Positions 44,523-52,742 are shown, counted from the stretch's first letter. The stretch is DNA of 64,000 nucleotides from Lachnospiraceae bacterium (GCA_017617005.1 JAFZWW010000034.1:1-64000); one strand, 5' to 3'. Notes: generated by a model not told the origin, from the letters alone. Numbers and translations are program-made.

Positions 44523-45662
44523 ATGGCATCGAATTCAGGTTCCAAGGGACCAGCAAAGAAAAGTAAAAACGCTGACGCAAGGACCAAAAGGAAGATGGTC
44601 GTATTCATCATCGAGGTCTTCATCATCATCGGAATGATCGGTGTGCTCTACTATGTGATGAAGCATACCCAGACTACCGATGACGAGGGACCCATCTATG
44701 CGGATGTTGCGGACCTGTCCCCTTCTGATATCGGTATCTCCGATTCTGTACTGCGCAGTGCCAACGGCGGTGCGATGGAGGGCTATACCAATATCGCCTT
44801 TTTCGGTGTTGATGCGCTCTCATCCAAGGGAAGCGACCTTCTCAAGGGCTACAGGAGCGACGCCATAATGATCGCCAGCATCAATAACGCGACAGGTGAG
44901 GTTACGCTCGTGTCCGTTTACAGGGATACCTTCCTTAATCTCGGAAACGACAGCTACAATAAATGTAACGCCGCATATGCCAAGGGCGGAGCGACCCAGG
45001 CCGTAACGATGCTCAATGCAAACCTCGACCTCAACATAACCAACTGGGTGACCGTAAGCTACAAGGCACTTGCGACCGTTATCGACGATCTCGGCGGCAT
45101 CATGATAAATGTCGAATCCAATGAGATCGACCATCTGAACAATTACCAGATTGCCGTCGCACAGGCCATAGGAATGCCCGAAGACAGCATCACCCCCGTA
45201 AGGGAGACCGGATACCAGCTCCTCAACGGAATGCAGGCGGCTTCCTACTGCAGGATCAGATATACCGAAGGAAATGATTTTAAGCGTACAGAGCGCCAGA
45301 GAGAGGTCCTCGAGGCGATACTTGTCGAAGCCCAGACCCGTGATGCTGCAACGCTTACCAATATTTTCACGGACGTTATGAACTATACCTATACAAGCTT
45401 TGACGAGAAGACACTTCTCGATATGGTCCTTAATGTCAAGGATTACAGGATAGTCCGTGACGGAGGTTTCCCTTCGATGGAGCTGATGGCGGGTGCGAAC
45501 CTCAAGGCCTACGGCGATTGTGTTGTTCCCACAACCCTCGAAGACAACGTCATCTGGCTGCATGAGTACCTCTTTGACGACAGAAATTACGTTCCCAGCG
45601 ACAATGTGAAAGCCTTCTCGGCGTATATTGAGTCGGAAACGGAAAACTATATCAGGAAATAA
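44523..45662 (+). CDS. LytR-CpsA-Psr (LCP) family glycopolymer ligase
   Basis: Membrane-anchored protein of 379 residues with one helix (about 24-44). The LCP domain shows FGVDALSSKGS, the Arg-Asp pair in YRSDAIMIASI, TLVSVYRDTFLNL, KCNAAYAKGGATQAV and YCRIRYTEGNDFKRTERQREVL. LCP proteins transfer lipid-linked glycopolymers onto peptidoglycan. Between the initiating transferase and a GT2 gene, it is probably the attachment step for this locus. GGAG precedes ATG 44523. Confidence 0.94.
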   Translation: MASNSGSKGPAKKSKNADARTKRKMVVFIIEVFIIIGMIGVLYYVMKHTQTTDDEGPIYADVADLSPSDIGISDSVLRSANGGAMEGYTNIAFFGVDALSSKGSDLLKGYRSDAIMIASINNATGEVTLVSVYRDTFLNLGNDSYNKCNAAYAKGGATQAVTMLNANLDLNITNWVTVSYKALATVIDDLGGIMINVESNEIDHLNNYQIAVAQAIGMPEDSITPVRETGYQLLNGMQAASYCRIRYTEGNDFKRTERQREVLEAILVEAQTRDAATLTNIFTDVMNYTYTSFDEKTLLDMVLNVKDYRIVRDGGFPSMELMAGANLKAYGDCVVPTTLEDNVIWLHEYLFDDRNYVPSDNVKAFSAYIESETENYIRK

Positions 45663-45665
45663 GTT

Positions 45666-46643
45666 TTGAATATTCAGGTTATAATCCCGGTCTATAAGCC
45701 GGATAAAAAGTTAATAAAGCTCATCGAAAGACTCAAAAGTCAGACTCTTGTCCCGCACGGTATCAACCTCATCCATTCTGCAGGTGATGAGCCGGACGAG
45801 ACCGTGGAGCAGGTAAAAAAGGAATTCCCCGATGTCCGAATCATGGAGATAAAGGTTTCCGAGTACGATCACGGCGATACCAGAAGAAGAGCCGTAAGGA
45901 ACACTCCCTGTGACATCTTCGTCATGATGACCCAGGATGCGGTCCCGGTTTCCGACGATCTCATCGAAAAGCTCGTAACCCCCCTTAAAAATCAGATGGA
46001 AAAAGAAGACGGAGACGATCCCGCTTCGCATGCGGGAGCGATTGCGTGCGTCTTTGCTCGCCAGATGCCGGGAAGCAAGTCCTCGCCTTACGAAAAGCTT
46101 GCAAGGCTCCATAATTATTCGGAGCTTTCGAAGACGAAATATAAGTCGGATATAGAGAAGATGGGCATCAAGGCCTTCTTTTGCTCGGATGTGTGCTGTG
46201 CATACAGAAGAGATATCTACGAGGAAGCGGGCGGATTTATCAAGAGCACCATTTTCAACGAAGATATGATCATCGCAAGGAAGTTCCTTGAGCTCGGCTA
46301 CGGAGTAAGATACGAAGCCACTGCCAAGGTCATCCATGCGCATAACTATACCGCGATGCAGCAGTTTAGCAGGAATTTCGACCTCGGCGTAAGCCAGGCG
46401 ATGCACCCGGAGGTTTTCGCGGATGTAAGCTCCGAGTCGGAGGGAATGAAGTTCGTCATGGGCAGCATAAAGCTCCTTATGAAAAAGGGCGCATTCCTGC
46501 TGATCCCGGGCTTTGTCACCCAGTGCGCGTTCAAACTCGCGGGCTTCAAACTGGGGCGGAATTATGCAAAATTGCCCGAATGCTTTATAATGAAATTTAC
46601 GGCCAACAAAAGATTCTGGCTGAAGAGGAAAGAGAGTAACTAA
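45666..46643 (+). CDS. Family 2 glycosyltransferase (rhamnosyltransferase-like)
   Basis: Protein of 325 residues. IQVIIPVYKPDKKLIKLIERL (cited in parts: VIIPVYKPDKK), HGDTRRRAVRNT, MMTQDAVPVSDDLIEKLV and the FNEDMIIARKFLELG acidic motif fit rhamnosyltransferases of the RfbF group. It starts at TTG 45666, 3 nt after the LCP stop, with AGGAAA upstream. Whether rhamnose or another deoxysugar is used is not certain. Confidence 0.9.
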   Translation: MNIQVIIPVYKPDKKLIKLIERLKSQTLVPHGINLIHSAGDEPDETVEQVKKEFPDVRIMEIKVSEYDHGDTRRRAVRNTPCDIFVMMTQDAVPVSDDLIEKLVTPLKNQMEKEDGDDPASHAGAIACVFARQMPGSKSSPYEKLARLHNYSELSKTKYKSDIEKMGIKAFFCSDVCCAYRRDIYEEAGGFIKSTIFNEDMIIARKFLELGYGVRYEATAKVIHAHNYTAMQQFSRNFDLGVSQAMHPEVFADVSSESEGMKFVMGSIKLLMKKGAFLLIPGFVTQCAFKLAGFKLGRNYAKLPECFIMKFTANKRFWLKRKESN

Positions 46644-46645
46644 CC

Positions 46646-48514
46646 ATGTGCGGAATTGTAGGATATGTAGGAAAGAAACAGGCAGCCCCCATTCTTCTTG
46701 AGGGTCTTTCCAAGCTTGAATACAGAGGATATGACTCTGCGGGACTTGCCGTAAGGGACGGCGAGAACCTTGCGGAGGTTGTTAAGGAAAAAGGAAAACT
46801 CAAGGAGCTTTCCGAGAAGGTTGACGGCGGAAGAGCACTCAAGGGAACCTGCGGTATAGGCCACACCAGATGGGCTACCCACGGTGAACCCAGCCAGATA
46901 AATGCGCATCCCCATGTCAGCGGAAACTGCTCACGTTCCGGCTCCGGTGCGGTTGAGAGTGAGGTTGTCGGTGTCCACAACGGAATCATCGAAAACTACC
47001 AGGAGCTCCGCGACAAGCTTTCCAAGCACGGATACCAGTTCTATTCACAGACAGACACCGAAGTAGTCATCAAGCTCATCGATTACTACTATAAGAAATA
47101 TAAGATCGGACCCGTTGATGCGATCGCCAAGACCATGGTCAGAGTCAGGGGTTCATATGCACTTGAGGTCATGTTCAAGGACCGTCCCGGTGAGATCTGG
47201 GCCGCAAGAAAAGAAAGTCCCATGATCATCGGTATCGCAGACGGTGACTGCTACATTGCATCCGATGTTCCCGCGATCCTCAAGTACACAAGACAGGTCT
47301 ATTACATCGGAAATCTCGAGATGGCTTGTCTCGCAGACGGAAAGGCTACCTTCTATAACCTTGACGGCGATGTCATCGAGAAGGAACTTACCGAGATCAA
47401 GTGGGATGCCGAGGCTGCGGAAAAAGGCGGCTTCGAGCACTTCATGATAAAGGAGATCCACGAGCAGCCCAGGGCTGTTGAGGATACTCTTTCAAGCGTA
47501 TGCAAGGACGGAAAGATCGATCTTTCATCAGTCGGTCTTACCACGGAAGAAATTCAGAAGGTAGACCGAATTACCATCGTTGCCTGCGGAAGTGCATGGC
47601 ATGCGGGAATGGTCGGACAGTATGTAATGGAGGATCTTGCAAGGATCCCCGTAAGAGTAGAGCTTGCTTCGGAATTCAGATACAGAAAGCCCATCCTTAC
47701 AGAGGGCCAGCTTGTCATCGTAATAAGCCAGTCAGGTGAGACTGCGGATTCTCTCGCAGCTCTCAGGGAAGCCAAGGCACAGGGCATCAACACACTCGGA
47801 ATCGTAAACGTAGTCGGATCGTCCATCGCAAGGGAAGCCGACAATGTATTCTATACAATGGCAGGTCCCGAGATCTCCGTTGCGACGACAAAGGCATATT
47901 CCGCACAGCTCATCGCAATGTACTGCCTTGCGATAGAATTCGCCAAGGTAAAAGGAAAGATAGATGACGAGAAGTATGCTCATCTTATAGAGGAGATGAA
48001 GACCATCCCCGACAAGATCGGAAACATCCTTCTCGACAAGGAAAGAATTCAGTGGTTTGCCGCAAAGTATGCGAACGCTCACGATATCTTCTTTATAGGA
48101 AGAGGAATCGATTATGCAGTAACTCTCGAGGGAAGTCTTAAGCTCAAGGAGATAAGCTACATCCACTCCGAGGCGTATGCTGCGGGTGAGCTCAAGCACG
48201 GAACCATAAGTCTCATCGAGGACGGAACTCTTGTTGTCGGAGCACTCACACAGTCCGACCTCTACGAAAAGACCATCAGCAACATGGTCGAGTGCAAGTC
48301 CAGAGGCGCATATCTCTATGGACTTACGATGGCAGGCAATTACAAGACCGAAGATACCTGCAACTTTGTTTCATACATCCCCAAGGTTGATGAGCACTTC
48401 GCCGCATCCCTGGCGGTTGTTCCTCTCCAGCTCCTCGGCTATTACGTATCCGTCGCAAAGGGCCTTGATGTAGACAAGCCTAGGAACCTTGCAAAGTCTG
48501 TTACCGTAGAATAA
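46646..48514 (+). CDS. glmS: Glutamine-fructose-6-phosphate aminotransferase (isomerising)
   Basis: Makes glucosamine 6-phosphate, the precursor of UDP-GlcNAc. At 622 residues it has a full-length arrangement: N-terminal glutaminase with catalytic Cys in MCGIVGYVGKKQ, GHTRWATHGEPS and NGIIENYQELR, then two SIS domains (ACGSAWHAGM, SQSGETADSLAAL, YSAQLIAMYCLA) and the terminal NLAKSVTVE. It follows the GT2 gene by 2 nt, so no glmS ribozyme leader is present here. Links the glycan locus to amino-sugar supply. Confidence 0.97.
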   Translation: MCGIVGYVGKKQAAPILLEGLSKLEYRGYDSAGLAVRDGENLAEVVKEKGKLKELSEKVDGGRALKGTCGIGHTRWATHGEPSQINAHPHVSGNCSRSGSGAVESEVVGVHNGIIENYQELRDKLSKHGYQFYSQTDTEVVIKLIDYYYKKYKIGPVDAIAKTMVRVRGSYALEVMFKDRPGEIWAARKESPMIIGIADGDCYIASDVPAILKYTRQVYYIGNLEMACLADGKATFYNLDGDVIEKELTEIKWDAEAAEKGGFEHFMIKEIHEQPRAVEDTLSSVCKDGKIDLSSVGLTTEEIQKVDRITIVACGSAWHAGMVGQYVMEDLARIPVRVELASEFRYRKPILTEGQLVIVISQSGETADSLAALREAKAQGINTLGIVNVVGSSIAREADNVFYTMAGPEISVATTKAYSAQLIAMYCLAIEFAKVKGKIDDEKYAHLIEEMKTIPDKIGNILLDKERIQWFAAKYANAHDIFFIGRGIDYAVTLEGSLKLKEISYIHSEAYAAGELKHGTISLIEDGTLVVGALTQSDLYEKTISNMVECKSRGAYLYGLTMAGNYKTEDTCNFVSYIPKVDEHFAASLAVVPLQLLGYYVSVAKGLDVDKPRNLAKSVTVE

Positions 48515-49542
48515 TGGAAGCAAATAATCAGAATTATAATAGAAATGCAGATGTAATAAAGGCCATACTTATTGTGGCGATTATTACGCTGCATTTTCCT
48601 TTTGATGATTTGGCTGTAGATTCTCCGGTTTTTCCTTTTTTTCTGGATTTTACCGTTCCGGGGTTTATGTTCATGTCCGGATATCTGAGAACACTTTCTA
48701 TTGAAAAGAAAGGTTTTTCAACGGTTGAAGATGCCTACTCACGTGACAGTCTCGTCAGTAGTTTATTAAGGCTTGTGATACCGTATACCTTATATTTCGT
48801 GTTTGCCCAGGTTTTTCTGAGAATAATCGGATTCTATACAGTCGGTATAAAAGAATATGGTCTTTTGGCTCTGGTTTTTGATTATCTGAGAGGCTTCAAC
48901 GGACCGGGCGCGTATTATTTTCCGATAATGATCCAGTTTGTCTTCGTGTTTCCCATTATTTGGAGGGTAATCAAAAAGAAAGGTTTTGCGGGTGTCTGGA
49001 TCATATTTGCGATCAATCTGGCATATGAAGTGATAAAACAGGCTTTTGGAATGAGCGGTAATGAATATATGTATCTGATCTTCAGATATTTGTTCATTAT
49101 TGCCTGCGGAAGTTATGCTGCCATGTATAAGCCGAAAAAATCTGCTCTGAACAGAGCACTTATGATTGTTACTGTTGCAGTCGGAATAGCATTTATCTGG
49201 CTCTTTGTATATTCCGGATACGGTCCTTCGGCTAAGATAATTACCGGTTGGCAGAGATCGTCGCTTCTTACCTGCCTGTATGCCGCTCCGCTGTTTTTTG
49301 TTCTGGTCACGAAAGGAAAGATGAGATTCAGACCGCTGGAGATGGCCGGTAAAGCGTCCTATAATATATATCTTGTCCAGATGCTCTATTATGTTTATTT
49401 TCACTTTGCCATGACGGAACACATTGGGGATATAAAATTTTATCCTTTGAGTATAGTTATATGTGTTGTTATAGGAATAGCGTTCTATTTTCCTGAGAGA
49501 TACCTGACGAAATATGCAGTAAAAAAACTGACCCGGAGCTGA
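48514..49542 (+). CDS. Acyltransferase family 3 membrane protein
   Basis: Membrane protein of 342 residues with about 10 helices. The N-terminus NRNADVIKAILIVAIITLHFPF carries the His of the Acyl_transf_3 family (usually in a longer R-x-x-D...H context), followed by FTVPGFMFMSGYL. Such proteins O-acetylate or O-succinylate surface sugars. It begins on the last base of the glmS stop (TAATG) but is clearly more AT-rich, suggesting later acquisition. Its end forms one arm of a terminator. Confidence 0.85.
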   Translation: MEANNQNYNRNADVIKAILIVAIITLHFPFDDLAVDSPVFPFFLDFTVPGFMFMSGYLRTLSIEKKGFSTVEDAYSRDSLVSSLLRLVIPYTLYFVFAQVFLRIIGFYTVGIKEYGLLALVFDYLRGFNGPGAYYFPIMIQFVFVFPIIWRVIKKKGFAGVWIIFAINLAYEVIKQAFGMSGNEYMYLIFRYLFIIACGSYAAMYKPKKSALNRALMIVTVAVGIAFIWLFVYSGYGPSAKIITGWQRSSLLTCLYAAPLFFVLVTKGKMRFRPLEMAGKASYNIYLVQMLYYVYFHFAMTEHIGDIKFYPLSIVICVVIGIAFYFPERYLTKYAVKKLTRS

Positions 49543-49562
49543 ATGCTCTGAGTCAGTTTTTT
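49521..49562. terminator. Bidirectional terminator between the acyltransferase and htrA
   Basis: AAAAACTGAC (49523-49532) pairs with GTCAGTTTTT (49552-49561), with an inner GAGC/GCTC stem. T-runs exist on both strands. The left arm lies inside the last codons of the acyltransferase. It serves two convergent genes. Confidence 0.85.
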
Positions 49563-49573
49563 GATTGAAGTAT

Positions 49574-50998
49574 TTATCCTCTGGGTTTTTCACCGAGGGT
49601 AACCGTTACGGTGTGCTCGACATATTCACCGTCTTCGTTTCTCATAAAGGTCACTTCGACTTCATCACCAACCGCATAGTATTTCATCACTCTGGTAAGG
49701 CTGTCATTTGATGTGACGGTCAATCCTTGGAATCCGACTATGATGTCGCCGTTCTTGATTCCTGCCGCTTCGGCACCGCCGCCTTCCGCTACCTCCGAAA
49801 CATATATACCGACGGGGATTCCGTAATATTCCGATATCTGAGGAGTGACTTCCTGCATATAGATACCGATATATCCTATGTTTTCTTCGTCAACTTCGAT
49901 CAGGGTATCCCTGCCCATCAGTTCTATTATTATTTCTTTTACTGAAGTGATGGGAATGGCATATCCCATGCCCTCGACTGCGGAGCCGCCAATCTTGTTG
50001 GAATTGATGCCGATGACCTGACCTGCCATGTTGAGAAGCGCACCGCCGGAATTTCCGGGATTAATCGCGGCATCCGTCTGGATGTAAGTGCTTGTGGTTC
50101 CGTCCGAGGTGGTCACTTCTCTGTTAAGTGCAGAAACGATGCCGGTAGTTACCGACTGTCCGTAACCGAGTGCGTTGCCGATGGCGATGACGTTCTGTCC
50201 GAGAACGAGGCCGTCGCTGTCTCCGAGCTCGGCAACCCTGATGGCATCCTTGGTGCTGTCATCAAGATCACTCTTTAATACCGAGATCACGCCTATGTCC
50301 ATTGAAGGCTCGAGTCCCTTGAGATATGCGGTAACTTCGGTTCCATCGATGAAAGTGACTACGATATCATCAGCATCTGATATTACGTGATTGTTGGTAA
50401 CGATTATGTACTCGTCATCTGTTTCACCTATGATGATGCCCGATCCGGATGCTTCGCTGTCCTGGGTATATGTCTGTCCCCAGTATGTGGTGGAGAGCTG
50501 ATAGTATTCGGTGATCGATACCATCGAAGGCATCACATCTGCGACCACTTCGGTAATGTCCGATTCTTCCGTTGTCAGCACTCTTATCTCTGTGGGTATG
50601 TCCGGATCGAGACCGAGATATGTTCCCTGAACTGTGCTGTTTTGGGGAGCTGTGGTCTGCTCGATAACAGGCTCAGGAATGGCGGCTGGTTTTGTCTGAT
50701 CTGCAGTGACTAGATTAACCGCATAGAAACCAACACCTGCAAACAGGCCAAAAAGAAGTCCCATGCATACAGTCATCATTATCTTGCCGAATGTTCCGGT
50801 TTTTTTCACTTCAGCCTGCTGCACAGGTGCCGTATAGACCGGTGCGGCATTTAACGGAGCGGAGCCCATCGGACCGTTACCTGAAGCGGCACTGCCTGTC
50901 GGAGTGCTTCCTATAGGCATACCCGTCTGAGGGTCGTAATTCTGCGGAGCTGAGTAAAACTGCTGTCCGCCTGTGTTCATATTATTGTTTTCGTACAT
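49574..50998 (-). CDS. HtrA/DegP-family serine protease with PDZ domain
   Basis: Membrane-anchored trypsin-like protease of 474 residues. A Gly/Pro/Ala-rich cytoplasmic tail of about 70 residues precedes one helix (about 73-97). The protease domain has the triad: His in VTNNHVISDAD, Asp in SMDIGVISV, Ser in NPGNSGGALLN. A PDZ domain (about 370-470) contains GIYVSEVAEGGGAEAAGI. It degrades or refolds damaged extracytoplasmic proteins. AGGAGG lies 5 nt before ATG 50998. It is monocistronic, ending at a bidirectional terminator. Confidence 0.95.
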   Translation of the reverse strand: MYENNNMNTGGQQFYSAPQNYDPQTGMPIGSTPTGSAASGNGPMGSAPLNAAPVYTAPVQQAEVKKTGTFGKIMMTVCMGLLFGLFAGVGFYAVNLVTADQTKPAAIPEPVIEQTTAPQNSTVQGTYLGLDPDIPTEIRVLTTEESDITEVVADVMPSMVSITEYYQLSTTYWGQTYTQDSEASGSGIIIGETDDEYIIVTNNHVISDADDIVVTFIDGTEVTAYLKGLEPSMDIGVISVLKSDLDDSTKDAIRVAELGDSDGLVLGQNVIAIGNALGYGQSVTTGIVSALNREVTTSDGTTSTYIQTDAAINPGNSGGALLNMAGQVIGINSNKIGGSAVEGMGYAIPITSVKEIIIELMGRDTLIEVDEENIGYIGIYMQEVTPQISEYYGIPVGIYVSEVAEGGGAEAAGIKNGDIIVGFQGLTVTSNDSLTRVMKYYAVGDEVEVTFMRNEDGEYVEHTVTVTLGEKPRG

Positions 50999-51089
50999 TT
51001 ATGCCTCCTAAAGCAATACCTGCTTTTGATGTTTCCGAGTATAGAACTTAATTGTGTTCATTTTGTGTTTTTTCTATTTTTCTTTTGTG

Positions 51090-51125
51090 AAAGAAAAAAA
51101 GCGATCACATAAATGTGAACGCTTT
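51090..51125 (-). terminator. Strong terminator for the toxin-antitoxin operon
   Basis: On the minus strand AAAGCG-x-TCACAT (51125-51113) pairs with ATGTGA-x-CGCTTT (51110-51098) around two bases, followed by a run of T. It lies downstream of the nuclease gene and upstream of htrA. Confidence 0.8.
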
Positions 51126-51138
51126 AATCTTTAATTTG

Positions 51139-51184
51139 TAAAAGGTTCTGGGCCCCCCGCCTTCGGCAGCGGGTCGAACCTTTT
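51139..51184. repeat. Long GC-rich hairpin of unknown role
   Basis: AAAAGGTTC (51139-51147) is an exact reverse complement of GAACCTTTT (51176-51184); inside, CCCGC (51155-51159) pairs with GCGGG (51169-51173) around CTTCGGCA. GC content of the interior is far above the AT-rich surroundings. It could be a second terminator for the minus-strand operon or a mobile palindrome. Confidence 0.5.
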
Positions 51185-51260
51185 AACAACTTAATAGTAG
51201 CAGAATAGTATAAAATGTCAATATAACGATACAAGGAAAAATAGACTGTTTATTCAAATA

Positions 51261-51650
51261 TCATTTTTCATTAGGATATTCAAGGAGCTGTAATTCCTTG
51301 GTTATAACGAGAATGCGTTTGATTCGCGGTTTATGTTTAAAAAGCTTGTCAATCTGTGCTATACAGTATTGTTCCGGAAGATTAATGTGTCGCAGATTAA
51401 TAATGATGAATGAAGATTGTTTTTCTGCAGCAACAATATTATTCTCTATAGTTCTTCTGCTTCGTCCTGTTGGACATTTGATTTCCCATTCCAACCCATC
51501 CATAACAATATCCGGTCTTTTTTGTCCCGGTATTGAGCTAGGACGGATAAAAACTATGTCTTTTCCTAAGCTTGCAAAATACTTCGCAGTTTCAAATTCT
51601 TCTGGCTCAGGTGGATTGTTTAGTAATGATATGTCAATCTTGCCGTTCAT
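51261..51650 (-). CDS. PD-(D/E)XK nuclease resembling CdiA C-terminal tRNase toxins
   Basis: Small protein of 129 residues. The nuclease core is clear: GQKRPDIVMDGLEWEIKCPTG, cited as RPDIVMDG and WEIKCP, gives the Asp and Glu-x-Lys of the PD-(D/E)XK fold, followed by TIENNIVAAEKQS, IINLRHINL and a last strand RILVITK. This layout matches what I remember of CdiA-CT tRNase domains, here as a free-standing protein. ATG 51650 (AAAAGGAT upstream) is preferred to TTG 51677. It lies 43 nt after a Phd-like gene, so it is probably the toxin of a pair. The RNA or DNA target is not known. Confidence 0.72.
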   Translation of the reverse strand: MNGKIDISLLNNPPEPEEFETAKYFASLGKDIVFIRPSSIPGQKRPDIVMDGLEWEIKCPTGRSRRTIENNIVAAEKQSSFIIINLRHINLPEQYCIAQIDKLFKHKPRIKRILVITKELQLLEYPNEK

Positions 51651-51693
51651 TAAATCCTTTTGTGTAGCATATCTCAAAAATCATAACATCGAA

Positions 51694-52254
51694 TTATCGA
51701 TAGAATGCCGTTACGGTATTGTTGATATCTTTTGGAGCAGATGAGATGGTGTCGGTGTATTCCTTTCCATCATAGGTTGAACAAAATAATTCTGCGAAAT
51801 CACTTTCATCAATCGATATTTCAATGTGATCTTTTCTTGAATTGTCAAATTCTAATTGGATCTTTCCTTGTGCTGTTGGAAAAACTTCAGGTTGAATTGA
51901 CAGATTTTTAATGACATTGCTGACTTTATCAATCAGTTTTCCGGGTATTGTCTTGGCACCATTTCCGTTCCAATTAGGTTTTAATCCGCGTATGATTTCT
52001 AATTTCTTTAAATTGTCGCTTTTTAAATCAGATGCATAAGGGATTACTTCTTTTTCAACTGAAGAACGTGCAATAATTGAGGCAGCATATGTCTTAAGCC
52101 TGTCAGCCTGTCTTATTCGGTTGTATTCAGCTTCTGAAATGATGACAACGTTCTTATTATCTATACGTGGAACGAAGATTGCTTCTCCGGAATAAGCCAG
52201 ATCAAAATACTTCTTTATATTTGCCCTAATGTCCATTTGTTTGACAATCATCAT
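51694..52254 (-). CDS. Phd/YefM-like antitoxin with extra C-terminal domain
   Basis: Protein of 186 residues (start ATG 52254 or 52251, with GAGGA just upstream; the open frame to 52386 crosses the promoter and is rejected). Residues 1-45 have the Phd/YefM pattern: a short N-terminal strand and helix VKQMDIRANIKKYFDLAY, then AIFVPRIDNKNVVIISEAEYNRI, cited here as FVPRIDNKNVVIISEAEY. Residues about 95-165 form a second domain with PNWNGNGAKTIPGKLI and QPEVFPTAQGKIQLEF that I have seen next to other Firmicute toxins. It likely binds the operator at 52267-52295 and neutralises the nuclease. Confidence 0.72.
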   Translation of the reverse strand: MMIVKQMDIRANIKKYFDLAYSGEAIFVPRIDNKNVVIISEAEYNRIRQADRLKTYAASIIARSSVEKEVIPYASDLKSDNLKKLEIIRGLKPNWNGNGAKTIPGKLIDKVSNVIKNLSIQPEVFPTAQGKIQLEFDNSRKDHIEISIDESDFAELFCSTYDGKEYTDTISSAPKDINNTVTAFYR

Positions 52255-52266
52255 CGATTCCTCACA

Positions 52267-52295
52267 AGTACTAAAAAAAGTACGCTTTATAGTAC
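52267..52295 (-). promoter_or_regulatory. Three phased AGTAC repeats, probable autoregulatory operator
   Basis: AGTAC occurs at 52267, 52279 and 52291 (plus-strand coordinates), exactly 12 bp apart; each contains the palindrome GTAC. They lie between the -10 box and the antitoxin start, covering the expected transcription start. Confidence 0.6.
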
Positions 52296-52299
52296 GACT

Positions 52300-52328
52300 A
52301 TTATAATCTGCCTGATTTAATTGGTCAA
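52300..52328 (-). promoter_or_regulatory. Near-consensus promoter for the toxin-antitoxin pair
   Basis: Minus strand: -35 TTGACC (52328-52323), 17-bp spacer, perfect -10 TATAAT (52305-52300). Predicted start near 52293, inside the AGTAC repeats. Confidence 0.8.
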
Positions 52329-52352
52329 GCGGGCAAATTAGGGGGGCTGGGG

Positions 52353-52380
52353 TTGACATTCGAAAAAGCAATGTTATAAT
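52353..52380 (+). promoter_or_regulatory. Consensus promoter of the metal-resistance unit
   Basis: Perfect -35 TTGACA (52353-52358) and perfect -10 TATAAT (52375-52380), 16 bp apart, reading away from the toxin-antitoxin promoter. The two -35 boxes are separated by only 24 bp. Confidence 0.85.
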
Positions 52381-52382
52381 GA

Positions 52383-52406
52383 ACATATGAACAGATATTC
52401 ATATGT
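52383..52406 (+). promoter_or_regulatory. ArsR/SmtB-type operator palindrome
   Basis: ACATATGAA (52383-52391), six bases, TTCATATGT (52398-52406): a 24-bp inverted repeat of the kind bound by ArsR-family metal repressors (ATATGAA...TTCATAT). It covers the transcription start of the HMA and ATPase genes, so metal should relieve repression. No arsR-type gene lies in the window. Confidence 0.7.
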
Positions 52407-52484
52407 AATACCGGCACATACAAAAGTTGTCTGCACTGCCCGGTGTTACGGCATTCGTTAAGCAGATCATAAAGGAGATAAATT

Positions 52485-52703
52485 ATGAAGAAGACATACG
52501 GAATTGAAGTTGATTGCGCTGCATGTGCACAGAAGATGGAAGAAGCAGCCAAAAAGGTTGCGGGCGTTGTTGATGCAACCGTAAGTTTTATGAGCCAGAA
52601 GATGAAGGTTGAATTTGCGGATGATGCGGACCACAGCGCTATCATGCAGGACGTCGTCAAGGCATGCAAAGCTGTTGAAGAGGACTGTGAGATTTATGTA
52701 TAA
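52485..52703 (+). CDS. HMA-domain metal-binding protein
   Basis: Stand-alone heavy-metal-associated domain, 72 residues. The binding loop reads VDCAACAQKM, with the CxxC preceded by Asp instead of Met-Thr; Asp at that place is typical of Zn/Cd-type domains. AAAGGAG lies about 8 nt before ATG 52485. It is encoded separately from the P-type ATPase downstream, which lacks its own N-terminal HMA domain, so it probably delivers or buffers metal for that pump. Two palindromic repeats separate the two genes. Confidence 0.9.
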   Translation: MKKTYGIEVDCAACAQKMEEAAKKVAGVVDATVSFMSQKMKVEFADDADHSAIMQDVVKACKAVEEDCEIYV

Positions 52704-52732
52704 GTGAACGATGGAACCGTCCCCTTGTTCAC
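52704..52732. repeat. Palindromic repeat, core GGAACCGTCCC, copy 1
   Basis: GTGAAC (52704-52709) and GTTCAC (52727-52732) enclose the core GGAACCGTCCC (52713-52723). Lies directly after the HMA stop codon. The arms differ from copies 2 and 3 while the core is identical. Confidence 0.65.
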
Positions 52733-52742
52733 CTTAATTCAA

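Noticed and set aside
46600..46646. glmS ribozyme leader
   Set aside because: Only 2 nt separate the upstream stop from the glmS start, so there is no room for the ribozyme.
51139..51184. A possible tRNA because of GGGTCGAACC
   Set aside because: The stretch is a simple two-level hairpin without cloverleaf arms or an anticodon stem.
52325..52669. Minus-strand open frame across the HMA gene and divergent promoters
   Set aside because: It covers two strong promoters and the ArsR-type operator, and is antisense to a clear HMA domain.
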